Assembly (NCBI GenBank): GCA_024403695.1
Contig: JAKSRI010000002.1
Span: 62,001-126,000 of the forward strand
Length of the DNA: 64,000 nt
From: Saccharofermentans sp.
GTDB taxonomy: Bacteria > Bacillota > Clostridia > Saccharofermentanales > Saccharofermentanaceae
Direction of reading: 5' to 3'
Positions 1 through 9,059 of the stretch are shown in pieces. A model generated the notes under the pieces. That model did not search any database. It saw only the letters and a list, made by a program, of their open reading frames with translations, and was not told the DNA's origin. Position 1 is the first letter of the stretch; every line of letters starts with the position of its first letter. The translations under genes and the position numbers were made by a program.

Positions 1-2
1 GG

Positions 3-80
3 AACCATATGTTTATCATTGCTTTAATTATTTGTTTTCCAATTGCTTTTCTTGCAGAAGTTAATAATCGTAAATATTGA
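3..80 (+). CDS. C-terminal end of a possible membrane protein (partial)
   Basis: One open frame enters from the left edge and stops at a TGA just before the next gene's ribosome site. The translated tail is strongly hydrophobic for about 18 residues and then has a short polar end with Asn, Arg and Lys, as a last membrane segment with a cytoplasmic tail would. An ATG lies inside it, so a 23-residue peptide is also possible, but no ribosome site precedes it. The other two frames hit stops. Family not recognisable. Confidence 0.3.
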   Translation, partial: NHMFIIALIICFPIAFLAEVNNRKY

Positions 81-94
81 TTGGAGGAGTTTAT

Positions 95-391
95 ATGGAA
101 AAGATTTATATTACTATTACAGGGACACAGTTTAGACATGGTTGTGACTGGCTTCGCAGAGGAGACATTGTAAGACTTGTTAAGGAACCGGACAATAAGT
201 ATGATAATGAGGCTATTAAGGTGGTTGTAGAACCCTTTGGAACTATCGGTTATGTTGCTAATAGTACGAAGACTGTTATCGGTACGTGTTATAGTGCTGG
301 CAGGCTATATGACAAGATTGGAGATGAAGCTGAGGCTAAGGTTAAATACGTTCTTGACGATTCAGCTGTGGTGTGTAAAGTTAAGGTGTAA
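95..391 (+). CDS. HIRAN-domain protein
   Basis: A 98-residue protein made essentially of one HIRAN domain, a fold that in helicases and nucleases binds the 3' end of single-stranded DNA. The typical pattern is visible: an N-terminal beta strand followed by GTQFRHG, then RRGDIVRLVKEPDNKYDNEAI, where the EPDN-x-YDNEAI stretch is the family hallmark, and finally GTIGYVANST. A TTG six codons upstream is in frame, but the GGAGGAG site at 83-89 sits correctly for the ATG at 95, so I use that. The domain stands alone here with no helicase attached, so its role is open: DNA repair or a bound nucleic-acid sensor are inferences. Confidence 0.82.
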   Translation: MEKIYITITGTQFRHGCDWLRRGDIVRLVKEPDNKYDNEAIKVVVEPFGTIGYVANSTKTVIGTCYSAGRLYDKIGDEAEAKVKYVLDDSAVVCKVKV

Positions 392-416
392 TTGACGATT
401 AGGGAAGTTTTTTAAT

Positions 417-914
417 ATGAGAATTTTTGTGGGTGATATAACAACACTTAATTGCGATGCGATTGTTAATGCAGCTAATTCTTCACTTCTTGGTGGAGGA
501 GGAGTTGATGGTGCGATTCATCGTGTCGCTGGACCTAAGCTGGTAGAAGAGTGTATTACGATTCATGGATGTGAGACTGGTGATGCTAAGATTACACTTG
601 GTTATAATCTTCCTGCTAAGCATGTTATCCATACGGTTGGACCAATTTATAGTGGTGATAATTCAGATCCAATTAAACTAGCATCATGCTATAAGAGATC
701 TCTCGATGTTGCTAGAGAGAATGGGTTACATAGCATTGCATTCTCTGCAATTTCCACTGGAGTATACGGATATCCGCTTAAGGCAGCGACGGAGATTGCT
801 GTTAATGCGGTAAGAAAATGGCTTAATGAGAATCCTGATTATGATATGGATATTACGTTCTGCTGCTTTAGTCAGAGAGTAGCTGATGCGTATGCAGAAG
901 TACTTAATATGTAA
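417..914 (+). CDS. Macro-domain protein (ADP-ribose / O-acetyl-ADP-ribose hydrolase type)
   Basis: A 165-residue single macro domain. Visible ligand-site motifs are VGDIT at residues 5-9, the segment [21 protein letters not shown] (Asn and the Gly-rich loop around the distal ribose) and the phosphate loop [10 protein letters not shown] near residue 115. Related bacterial MacroD-type enzymes remove ADP-ribose from proteins or deacetylate O-acetyl-ADP-ribose. It follows the HIRAN gene by 25 bases and is probably cotranscribed. The Asn-Asn-Gly-Gly pattern suggests an active hydrolase, but substrate cannot be read from sequence. Confidence 0.9.
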   Translation: MRIFVGDITTLNCDAIVNAANSSLLGGGGVDGAIHRVAGPKLVEECITIHGCETGDAKITLGYNLPAKHVIHTVGPIYSGDNSDPIKLASCYKRSLDVARENGLHSIAFSAISTGVYGYPLKAATEIAVNAVRKWLNENPDYDMDITFCCFSQRVADAYAEVLNM

Positions 915-923
915 AGTAAAATA

Positions 924-943
924 TCAAGAAAATTTATTCTTGA
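924..943. promoter_or_regulatory. 20-bp palindrome overlapping the glnN -35 box
   Basis: TCAAGAA and TTCTTGA form a perfect inverted repeat around the six-base spacer AATTTA. Its right arm shares four bases with the -35 hexamer of the glnN promoter. No U-run follows, so it is not a good terminator for the macro gene; the position suits a repressor operator. The cognate regulator is unknown. Confidence 0.45.
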
Positions 944-968
944 CACTTATAGCTAGTAGGATTATATT
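940..968 (+). promoter_or_regulatory. glnN promoter
   Basis: TTGACA at 940-945, a 17-base spacer and TATATT at 963-968 make a near-consensus sigma-A promoter. Transcription would start near 974-976, only a few bases before the first ANTAR-type hairpin. Confidence 0.8.
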
Positions 969-978
969 ATCTGCGTAA

Positions 979-1025
979 GAAGCAATGGCGCTTTGGATGT
1001 ATTTCCAAAGTGCCTTTTTATTTTT
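979..1025 (+). promoter_or_regulatory. glnN leader: ANTAR-type hairpin 1 with overlapping terminator
   Basis: AAGC-(AATGGC)-GCTT at 980-993 forms a short stem with a hexaloop that has A at position 1 and G at position 4, the known signature of ANTAR-protein RNA targets. The last three loop bases and the 3' strand are also the 5' arm of a stronger stem, GGCGCTTTGGA at 987-997 with TCCAAAGTGCC at 1004-1014, followed by TTTTTATTTTTC. The two folds exclude each other, as required for protein-dependent antitermination. Confidence 0.78.
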
Positions 1026-1041
1026 CTACATGACTATTTGA

Positions 1042-1091
1042 GAAGCAATGGCGCTTCGAGTTTTCAGTAACTCGAAGTGCCTTTTACTTTT
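1042..1091 (+). promoter_or_regulatory. glnN leader: ANTAR-type hairpin 2 with overlapping terminator
   Basis: GAAGC-(AATGGC)-GCTTC at 1042-1057 repeats the first hairpin with the same hexaloop and a perfect five-pair stem. It overlaps a second terminator-like stem, 1050-1062 with 1069-1081 (13 pairs, one G-U), followed by TTTTACTTTTC. The glnN leader therefore has two hairpin-terminator units in series, 48 bases apart. Confidence 0.78.
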
Positions 1092-1121
1092 CAAAGCGTA
1101 AAACGAAAGGAGAATGGAAAA

Positions 1122-3218
1122 ATGGAAAAAATCCCAGAACTTTATGGAAGTCTTGTATTTAATGACAAGGTAATGAGAGATAAGCTCCCAAAGGATATTT
1201 ACAAGGCTCTCAAGAAGACAATCGAGAAGAACACACACCTCGAGCTTGATGTTGCTAACGCAGTAGCAATCGCTATGAAGGAGTGGGCAGTAGAGAATGG
1301 TGCTACACACTTTACTCACTGGTTCCAGCCACTTACTGGTACTACAGCTGAGAAGCACGATTCCTTTATTAATCCAGTAGGAAACGGTGAGATCATCATG
1401 GAGTTCTCTGGTAAGGAACTCGTTAAGGGTGAGCCTGATGCTTCTTCCTTCCCATCTGGTGGTCTTCGTGATACATCTGAGGCTAGAGGTTATACAGCTT
1501 GGGATCCATCAAGCTATGCATTTATTAAGGATGGCACACTTTGTATTCCAACAGCATTCTGTTCTTACACAGGTGAGGCTCTTGATAAGAAGACTCCACT
1601 TCTCAGATCTATGGATGCTCTTTCTAAGGAAGCAACAAAGGTTCTTAACCTCATCGGTGCAACAGATGTAGAGTCTGTTACAACAACTGTAGGTCCTGAG
1701 CAGGAGTACTTCCTCATTAATAAGGAAGATTTCGCAGCACGTCGTGACCTTCTCTTCACAGGTAGAACACTTCTTGGTTCTATGCCTCCTAAGGGTCAGG
1801 AGATGGAGGACCACTACTTCGGTACAATTAAGCCACGTGTAAGTGCTTTCATGCACGACCTCGACTTAGAGCTCTGGAAGCTTGGTATTCCAGCTAAGAC
1901 AAAGCACAACGAGGTTGCTCCTTGCCAGCACGAGCTTGCTCCAGTATTTGATACAACTAACGTTGCTGTTGATCACAACCAGCTCACAATGGAAGTTATG
2001 AAGAAGGTAGCTGACAAGCACGGTTATGTTTGTCTCCTTCACGAGAAGCCATTTGCAGGCATTAATGGTTCTGGTAAGCACAACAACTGGTCCATGAGCA
2101 CAAATACAGGTGTTAACCTCCTTGATCCAGGTAAGACACCTGCAGATAACGTAAAGTTCCTCGTATTCCTCGCAGCAGTTATTAAGGCTGTAGATGATTA
2201 TGCAGATATGATGAGACTTTCTGTAGCTTCTGCTGGTAACGACCATAGACTTGGTGCTAACGAGGCTCCTCCAGCAATTATCTCTATCTTCCTTGGTGAT
2301 GAGCTTACAGCAGTTATCGATTCTATCGAGAATGATACTTTCTTTAGCAAGGCTGATAATGTAACAATGGAGATGGGTGCTAAGGTAATCCCACACTTCA
2401 CAAGAGATACAACAGATCGTAACAGAACTTCACCATTCGCTTTCACAGGTAACAAGTTCGAGTTCAGATCCCTTGGTTCTTCTGCTTCCGTTGCAGACCC
2501 TAACGTAATTCTTAATACAGCAGTTGCTGAGGTTCTTTCTCAGTTCTCTGCAGAGCTTAAGGATGTATCCGCTGATGAGATGGATGCTGCAGTTCATGCA
2601 CTTATTAAGAAGACAATCATTGAGCACAAGAGAGTTATCTTTAACGGTAACGGTTACTCAGCTGAGTGGGTTGAGGAAGCTGCTAAGAGAGGTCTTTATA
2701 ACCTCCGTTCTACACCAGAAGTACTTCCTACATTCCTTGCTAAGAAGAATGTTGACCTCTTCACAAGCCACGGTATCTACACAGAGTCTGAGATTCATTC
2801 TAGATATGAGATTATGCTTGAGAACTACTGCAAGATTCTCCACATCGAGGCTAAGACAATGAAGGATATGCTCTATCATGACTTCATGCCAGCAGTTTCC
2901 CTCTATGCAGATTCTCTTACAAATTCCATCATCTCTAAGAAGAGCGTTTCTGAGGCAATTAAGACAACAGCAGATGAGAAGATGCTCGCTAAGATTGTTG
3001 ATCTTTATGAGGAACTCTCAGTTGTTACAGAGAAGCTTGAGGCAGATATCGCTACAGCAGAGGCTATGGATGATCTCCTTGCTACTGCAAACTTCTATCA
3101 CGAGACAGTTATGGGTGATATGAACGATGCTCGTAAGATCGCAGATACAATCGAAGAGTATCTCCCAGAAGATTGCATCCCTTATCCAACATACAGCAAG
3201 ATGTTGTTCTATGTTTGA
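1122..3218 (+). CDS. glnN: Glutamine synthetase type III
   Basis: A 698-residue enzyme making glutamine from glutamate, ammonia and ATP. Length, the N-terminal region and motifs such as HNEVAPCQHELAPVF (near residue 260), KPFAGINGSGKHNNWS and the tail sequence GSSASVADPNVILNTAVAE (near 450) identify the GSIII family, dodecamers of about 75 kDa subunits common in Bacteroidetes and Clostridia. An upstream in-frame codon exists within the terminator hairpin, but ATG 1122 has a GAAAGGAG site ten bases before it and starts the conserved MEKIPELYGS. Its own promoter and a two-unit attenuator precede it and amt follows. A second, type I enzyme is encoded at 15175, so the two probably serve different nitrogen conditions. 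Confidence 0.97.
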   Translation: MEKIPELYGSLVFNDKVMRDKLPKDIYKALKKTIEKNTHLELDVANAVAIAMKEWAVENGATHFTHWFQPLTGTTAEKHDSFINPVGNGEIIMEFSGKELVKGEPDASSFPSGGLRDTSEARGYTAWDPSSYAFIKDGTLCIPTAFCSYTGEALDKKTPLLRSMDALSKEATKVLNLIGATDVESVTTTVGPEQEYFLINKEDFAARRDLLFTGRTLLGSMPPKGQEMEDHYFGTIKPRVSAFMHDLDLELWKLGIPAKTKHNEVAPCQHELAPVFDTTNVAVDHNQLTMEVMKKVADKHGYVCLLHEKPFAGINGSGKHNNWSMSTNTGVNLLDPGKTPADNVKFLVFLAAVIKAVDDYADMMRLSVASAGNDHRLGANEAPPAIISIFLGDELTAVIDSIENDTFFSKADNVTMEMGAKVIPHFTRDTTDRNRTSPFAFTGNKFEFRSLGSSASVADPNVILNTAVAEVLSQFSAELKDVSADEMDAAVHALIKKTIIEHKRVIFNGNGYSAEWVEEAAKRGLYNLRSTPEVLPTFLAKKNVDLFTSHGIYTESEIHSRYEIMLENYCKILHIEAKTMKDMLYHDFMPAVSLYADSLTNSIISKKSVSEAIKTTADEKMLAKIVDLYEELSVVTEKLEADIATAEAMDDLLATANFYHETVMGDMNDARKIADTIEEYLPEDCIPYPTYSKMLFYV

Positions 3219-3223
3219 TAAGT

Positions 3224-3268
3224 AAACGGTTCGCTAAGAAGCGACAACTTATTTAACCGTTTTTCATT
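3224..3268 (+). terminator. glnN terminator containing an inner hairpin
   Basis: AAACGGTT at 3224-3231 pairs with AACCGTTT at 3255-3262 and is followed by TTC, a modest intrinsic terminator just after the glnN stop. Its loop contains TCGC-(TAAGAA)-GCGA, a small hairpin with G at loop position 4 but U rather than A at position 1. It may be a degenerate first ANTAR hairpin for amt. Confidence 0.55.
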
Positions 3269-3282
3269 TTCCATATATTCAT

Positions 3283-3323
3283 ACGCAAAGGCGCGTTACT
3301 TTTCCCGGAGTGACGCGCCTTTG
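3283..3323 (+). promoter_or_regulatory. amt leader: ANTAR-type hairpin overlapping a strong stem
   Basis: ACGC-(AAAGGC)-GCGT at 3283-3296 has the same hexaloop pattern as the glnN hairpins (A1, G4). The loop and 3' strand also form the 5' arm of a 14-pair stem, 3286-3299 with 3310-3323, with one G-U. The stem ends in CCTTTGTAAAT, a poor U-tract, so it may work as a weak terminator or by folding the region just before the amt ribosome site (about 3348-3356). Confidence 0.68.
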
Positions 3324-3362
3324 TAAATGGAAAAAGAAAAATAAAAAGGAGGAAAAGAAAAA

Positions 3363-5141
3363 ATGACACAGGAATTATTAGACGCAATTAATTCCGAAGT
3401 ATTCGGAGTATGGTTCCTTATCGGAGCTGCGTTGGTATTCTTTATGCAGGCTGGTTTCGCTATGGTTGAGGCTGGTTTCACAAGAGCAAAGAATGCCGGA
3501 AACATTATTATGAAGAACTTGATGGACTTCTGTATTGGTACAGTTTGTTTCATCCTTTTGGGCTTCGGCCTTATGTTATCTGAGGATTATGTAATGGGTC
3601 TCTTTGGTAAGCCTAATCTTCAGATCCTTACTGATTTTTCAGGATTCATGAACAGTGGTAATGCTTCTGCATTCGTGTTCAACCTTGTATTCTGTGCTAC
3701 AGCAGCTACAATCGTTTCTGGTGCTATGGCAGAGAGAACAAAGTTCATTTCTTACTGTATCTATTCAGCTTGTATTTCCCTTTTCGTATATCCAATCGAA
3801 GCTGGTTGGGTTTGGAATTCACAGGGATGGCTTGCAAAGATGGGATTCATTGATTTCGCTGGTTCTGCAGCAATCCACACAGTTGGTGGTGTAGCCGCTC
3901 TCATCGGTGCTTGTATCCTTGGACCTCGTGTTGGTAAGTATGTTAGAGATGAGAATGGTAAGGTTGTTAAGGTAAACGCTATCCTTGGTCACAATATCGT
4001 AATTGGTGCTCTCGGATGCTTCATCCTCTGGTTTGGATGGTATGGATTTAACGGTGCAGCTGCTACAGATGGTCCTCAGCTCGCAGCAATCTTCATGACA
4101 ACTACAGTTGCTCCTGCTGTTGCTACAGTTGTTACACTTATTTACACATGGCTCAAGAATGGTAAGCCTGATGTATCTATGTGTTTGAACGCTTCTCTTG
4201 CTGGTCTTGTAGGTATCACAGCTGGTTGTCACACAGTTGACGTCGTTGGTTCAATCGTAATCGGTGCAGTTGCTGGTCTCCTTGTTGTATGGGTAGTTGA
4301 GTTCCTCGATCTTAAGCTCCATATCGATGATCCAGTTGGTGCTTGTGGTGTTCACCTTGCTAACGGTATCTGGGGTACACTCGCTGCTGGTCTTTTCTCT
4401 ACAAGTAAGGCTTCTGCTGGTATTGATGGTCCTATCTATGCAGCAATTCACGGTGGTGATATCGCTGCTGGTTGGAAGGTATTCGGTGTTCAGTGCCTTG
4501 GTATCGCATGTATCATTGCTTGGACAGCAGTAACAATGCTTATCGTATTTATGCTCATTAAGAAGACAATTGGTCTTAGAGCTAGCAGAGAAGATGAGAT
4601 CGAAGGTCTTGATATTACAGAGCATGGTCTCCCAACAGCATATGCTGGTTTTGCTCTTAAGCCACAGGCTATTATCGAGGGTGAGAACGCTCCAGTTATG
4701 GTAACAGGTGATACACCAGTTGCTGAGGCAGTTGAAGTTAAGGCAGTTCCTACATTTGATGCAGTTACTACAGATGCTGAAGGTCATACATTTACAAAGA
4801 TTGAGATCATCTGTAAAGAGGCTAGACTCGATGCTCTTAAGAATTCTCTTATGAACATTGGTATTACTGGTATGACAGTATCCCACGTTCTTGGATGTGG
4901 TGTTCAGAAGGGTAGACAGGAATATTACCGAGGCGTTGCTGTTGAGGCTTCTCTCCTTCCTAAGATTCAGGTTGATATCGTTGTATCTGCAGTTCCTGTA
5001 AATGATGTTATTGCAGCAGCTAAGAAAGCTCTCTACACAGGTCACATCGGTGATGGTAAGATTTTCGTTTACAACTGTCTTGACGTTGTAAAGGTAAGAA
5101 CTGGTGAGACAGGTTTTGCAGCTTTGCAGGATGCTAACTAA
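3363..5141 (+). CDS. amt: Ammonium transporter fused to a PII signalling domain
   Basis: A 592-residue fusion. Residues 1-400 are an Amt/Mep/Rh channel with about eleven membrane helices (FFMQAGFAMVEAGFTRAKN, GALGCFILWFGWYGFNGA, VGACGVHLANGIWGTLAAGLF). After an acidic linker, a complete GlnK-like PII domain starts near residue 477 (FTKIEIICKEARLDALKNSL), with the T-loop GCGVQKGRQEYYRGVAVEA including the Tyr that is uridylylated in some PII proteins, and the ATP-site GDGKIFVYNCLDVVKVRTGE. In most bacteria GlnK is a separate protein that plugs Amt; here sensor and channel are one chain. It lies 144 bases after glnN with its own attenuator-like leader. Start chosen by AAAAGGAGG. Confidence 0.96.
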   Translation: MTQELLDAINSEVFGVWFLIGAALVFFMQAGFAMVEAGFTRAKNAGNIIMKNLMDFCIGTVCFILLGFGLMLSEDYVMGLFGKPNLQILTDFSGFMNSGNASAFVFNLVFCATAATIVSGAMAERTKFISYCIYSACISLFVYPIEAGWVWNSQGWLAKMGFIDFAGSAAIHTVGGVAALIGACILGPRVGKYVRDENGKVVKVNAILGHNIVIGALGCFILWFGWYGFNGAAATDGPQLAAIFMTTTVAPAVATVVTLIYTWLKNGKPDVSMCLNASLAGLVGITAGCHTVDVVGSIVIGAVAGLLVVWVVEFLDLKLHIDDPVGACGVHLANGIWGTLAAGLFSTSKASAGIDGPIYAAIHGGDIAAGWKVFGVQCLGIACIIAWTAVTMLIVFMLIKKTIGLRASREDEIEGLDITEHGLPTAYAGFALKPQAIIEGENAPVMVTGDTPVAEAVEVKAVPTFDAVTTDAEGHTFTKIEIICKEARLDALKNSLMNIGITGMTVSHVLGCGVQKGRQEYYRGVAVEASLLPKIQVDIVVSAVPVNDVIAAAKKALYTGHIGDGKIFVYNCLDVVKVRTGETGFAALQDAN

Positions 5142-5171
5142 TTAAAAATCAATATTGATTCACATTTGGTA

Positions 5172-5203
5172 AAGACGGCCCCGTTTATTCGGGGTCGTTT
5201 TTT
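5172..5203 (+). terminator. Terminator after amt
   Basis: ACGGCCCC at 5175-5182 pairs with GGGGTCGT at 5191-5198 around an eight-base loop, followed by a run of T. A standard strong intrinsic terminator that ends the glnN-amt unit. Confidence 0.9.
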
Positions 5204-5241
5204 GTTATTATATGTTTAGTTTGTATTTGGGGAGAGACATA

Positions 5242-5925
5242 ATGAAACTAAGAAATTTAATTGCAGGCGTAGTTATTTTAGCTACGGTTTTTTTATGTAG
5301 TTGTAGTAAGAAAGCGGAAACAGCTAAGGAGAAACCAGAAGTAACCATAGAGAATGTAATCACTATTTTGGAAGACCAGGGTTATATTAAGGGAAATACT
5401 GGCGTTAATCAGATTGGTCGAGAGGATGGAGTTAAGACATATGCCTTAACTGATAAAACTGAAGACCTTAATTGGTTCTTGAAATTTAATTATTTTCTAG
5501 GCAATAAACTTAATGTTGATGATATGTCATCGATTCTCGTAGCTAATATTAGTGATGGTGAAAAGCAAGATAGAAACAGCTATAACCTGTATGTTATTGA
5601 GTTTAATGATGATGACATTGCCACCTCAGAATATGACTATGTAAAGCGCTACTGGTCAGATGTTGTGAAGAGATATGATCAAATAGAACTAACAGCAGAC
5701 GGTATCAACAAAGATTATGACGCCGATAATGAGTATGTTGCTGTTGCCCAGTTTACAGCATCTAACGATCTTCACACTGAAGTGTATGGTTTGTTATGTG
5801 ATAACAATATTATTGTCTTTTATACAGTCTCATGTGTTGGAGATGACTATGAAAAGTATGTCGATAATGCAGATGAAATCTGTGAAGAATTAGGTATAAA
5901 AAAGCCAGGTTCATTATTTGAGTAA
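5242..5925 (+). CDS. Predicted lipoprotein, unknown function
   Basis: A 227-residue protein with a lipoprotein signal peptide: basic MKLRN, a hydrophobic stretch and the lipobox LCSC with a Cys near residue 20, then a Lys/Glu-rich linker. The mature part is acidic with many Asp, Asn and Tyr and no motif I recognise. The GGGGAGAG site supports ATG 5242 rather than an upstream in-frame start. It stands alone between the amt terminator and the next gene, and would sit on the outer face of the membrane. Confidence 0.75.
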   Translation: MKLRNLIAGVVILATVFLCSCSKKAETAKEKPEVTIENVITILEDQGYIKGNTGVNQIGREDGVKTYALTDKTEDLNWFLKFNYFLGNKLNVDDMSSILVANISDGEKQDRNSYNLYVIEFNDDDIATSEYDYVKRYWSDVVKRYDQIELTADGINKDYDADNEYVAVAQFTASNDLHTEVYGLLCDNNIIVFYTVSCVGDDYEKYVDNADEICEELGIKKPGSLFE

Positions 5926-6010
5926 ATATATAGAATATCCAAACGTTATCTTTATATTTAATTAACTCTTTGCTTTTAAGATGTAACCATCAAATTAGGA
6001 GAATAGAAAA

Positions 6011-6622
6011 ATGGCAATAAAGAAACCTTTTAAGATGAAAACCACTAACGGCACACTTACTTGTTCGCAAAGTGAGACTGGTGTCTACACTTTCGAGGGC
6101 CGTCGTCGCCTGACACGCAAGGAGAAAAAAGCGGGTGTCACAGTCGACGAGGAAAAGATTGTGCTTACCTTTAAGGTTGGTGTTCCTGATGGCTTTAAGT
6201 GCGCACACATGACCGTGGTTCGAAATGGTGACGTGGACGAGTTAATGGTCAAAGAGTTTATGACACAGATTGATAACGTGATCCTTGATGAAGAGATAGT
6301 TTTCTTCAGAGTTTCTAACCAGGAAATGGGTAACGACGAGGAACTGGCTACAGCACTTCGTAAGGCAGGTTTTGTGCAGGATAATAAGGATCCAGACATC
6401 ATGGAGTATGAGCAGAATCTTATTGATTTTGGTGCAGTTTGGATGTCACTTGGATGTTCTCTTGGTGTAATTTTTGGAATCCATTATGGTATGCAGTATA
6501 TGGCGATATTTATTGGAGCAGGTCTTGCTATCGGAGGTGGACTTTCTGCTTCAACACGTAAGAAGAGAGCAGAGCTTAAAAGGGCTCGCGGTTATAACAT
6601 TACTAAGGCAAAAACAGAGTGA
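6011..6622 (+). CDS. Membrane protein with a soluble GNAT-like N-terminal part
   Basis: A 203-residue protein. Residues 1-145 are soluble; the stretch ending ELATALRKAGFVQDNKDPDIMEYEQ resembles the C-terminal half of a GNAT acetyltransferase (helix, Lys-x-Gly-Phe, strand), but the acetyl-CoA loop is not evident, so this could be a degenerate or lookalike fold. Two hydrophobic helices follow (FGAVWMSLGCSLGVIFGIHYG and a Gly-rich second), and a basic tail KKRAELKRARG. A TTAGGAGAA site precedes the ATG. The neighbours are lipoproteins. Function unknown. Confidence 0.7.
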   Translation: MAIKKPFKMKTTNGTLTCSQSETGVYTFEGRRRLTRKEKKAGVTVDEEKIVLTFKVGVPDGFKCAHMTVVRNGDVDELMVKEFMTQIDNVILDEEIVFFRVSNQEMGNDEELATALRKAGFVQDNKDPDIMEYEQNLIDFGAVWMSLGCSLGVIFGIHYGMQYMAIFIGAGLAIGGGLSASTRKKRAELKRARGYNITKAKTE

Positions 6623-6627
6623 TTCTG

Positions 6628-6636
6628 TGCTACAAT
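6628..6636 (+). promoter_or_regulatory. Extended -10 promoter
   Basis: TGCTACAAT matches TGnTATAAT with one change and lies 35 bases before the lipoprotein start at 6671, giving a leader of about 28 bases. Confidence 0.55.
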
Positions 6637-6670
6637 ACATCGGTATCATAAAGATTAGAAGGAAGCTCTT

Positions 6671-7234
6671 ATGAAGAAAAGAAAGATTATTGCGGTTATT
6701 TTGACTATTGCAACTCTTATTGGTGCGGTTTCATGCGCACAGGAAGAAAGCAGTAGCAGAAGAAGAAATAAAAAGAAGAAAAAAGAATCTAAGATAGAGA
6801 AGACAGAAGAGACTAAGGCAGCAGAAACTACTGCTGGAACTGAAGCGGAAATAGTTTTTGAGACAGAAGCTGCAAAGACATATCCTGCAAGTAATAACTT
6901 TCAGGTAAATGCCGGAAGTGATTATAAAGGTCTTGAGTTTTATACTGACAGCACTTTTACTGAAGTAGCAGCTGGCTATCGTCCAAATGCAGATGGAATT
7001 TATATTAAGTTCCAGACATGTAAGTTTTACGATAAGGATGCTTGCTTCTATGTTGACGTAAAGATTAACGGAAATCTTATTGTTGATGATCTCGAGGGAA
7101 CAGTTAGGGATCCGATTGGTACAGATTGGGGTGATATTTCTCTTACTGGACCAATTCCTGCAGGTGACTATGAGATTATTATTACTGGATTTGATGGCTA
7201 TATTTTTGGTACAGCATATTTCACAGTTGAATAA
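6671..7234 (+). CDS. Predicted lipoprotein, unknown function
   Basis: A 187-residue protein with signal peptide and lipobox GAVSC (Cys near residue 22), followed by a very basic Arg/Lys block and a Glu/Thr-rich linker to about residue 65. The remainder looks like an all-beta domain: ends in SLTGPIPAGDYEIIITGFDGYIFGTAYFTVE, the closing strands of an immunoglobulin-like or carbohydrate-binding fold. No catalytic motif. It has its own promoter and is followed by the pyrG promoter. Probably surface exposed. Confidence 0.7.
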   Translation: MKKRKIIAVILTIATLIGAVSCAQEESSSRRRNKKKKKESKIEKTEETKAAETTAGTEAEIVFETEAAKTYPASNNFQVNAGSDYKGLEFYTDSTFTEVAAGYRPNADGIYIKFQTCKFYDKDACFYVDVKINGNLIVDDLEGTVRDPIGTDWGDISLTGPIPAGDYEIIITGFDGYIFGTAYFTVE

Positions 7235-7279
7235 GTCTTAAGAAGCGTTATTTATAATATATAAATAAAATTAATTTTA

Positions 7280-7308
7280 TTGACAAACAAAAATAGCTTG
7301 TATAGTAT
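7280..7308 (+). promoter_or_regulatory. pyrG operon promoter
   Basis: TTGACA at 7280-7285 with -10 candidates TAGTAT at 7303-7308 (17-base spacer) or TATAGT at 7301-7306 (15). The start would fall near 7313, about nine bases before the regulatory hairpin. The initial transcript has no GGG, unlike the Bacillus pyrG leader. Confidence 0.75.
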
Positions 7309-7321
7309 ATATGCAGCATAA

Positions 7322-9021
<1,700 letters not shown>

Positions 9022-9059
9022 TACGTTAAAAACTTCTACGTAGTATGAAGGAGGAAAAT

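Noticed and set aside
1077..1121. Earlier start for glnN
   Set aside because: It lies in the 3' arm of the second leader terminator and lacks a ribosome site; ATG 1122 fits the family.
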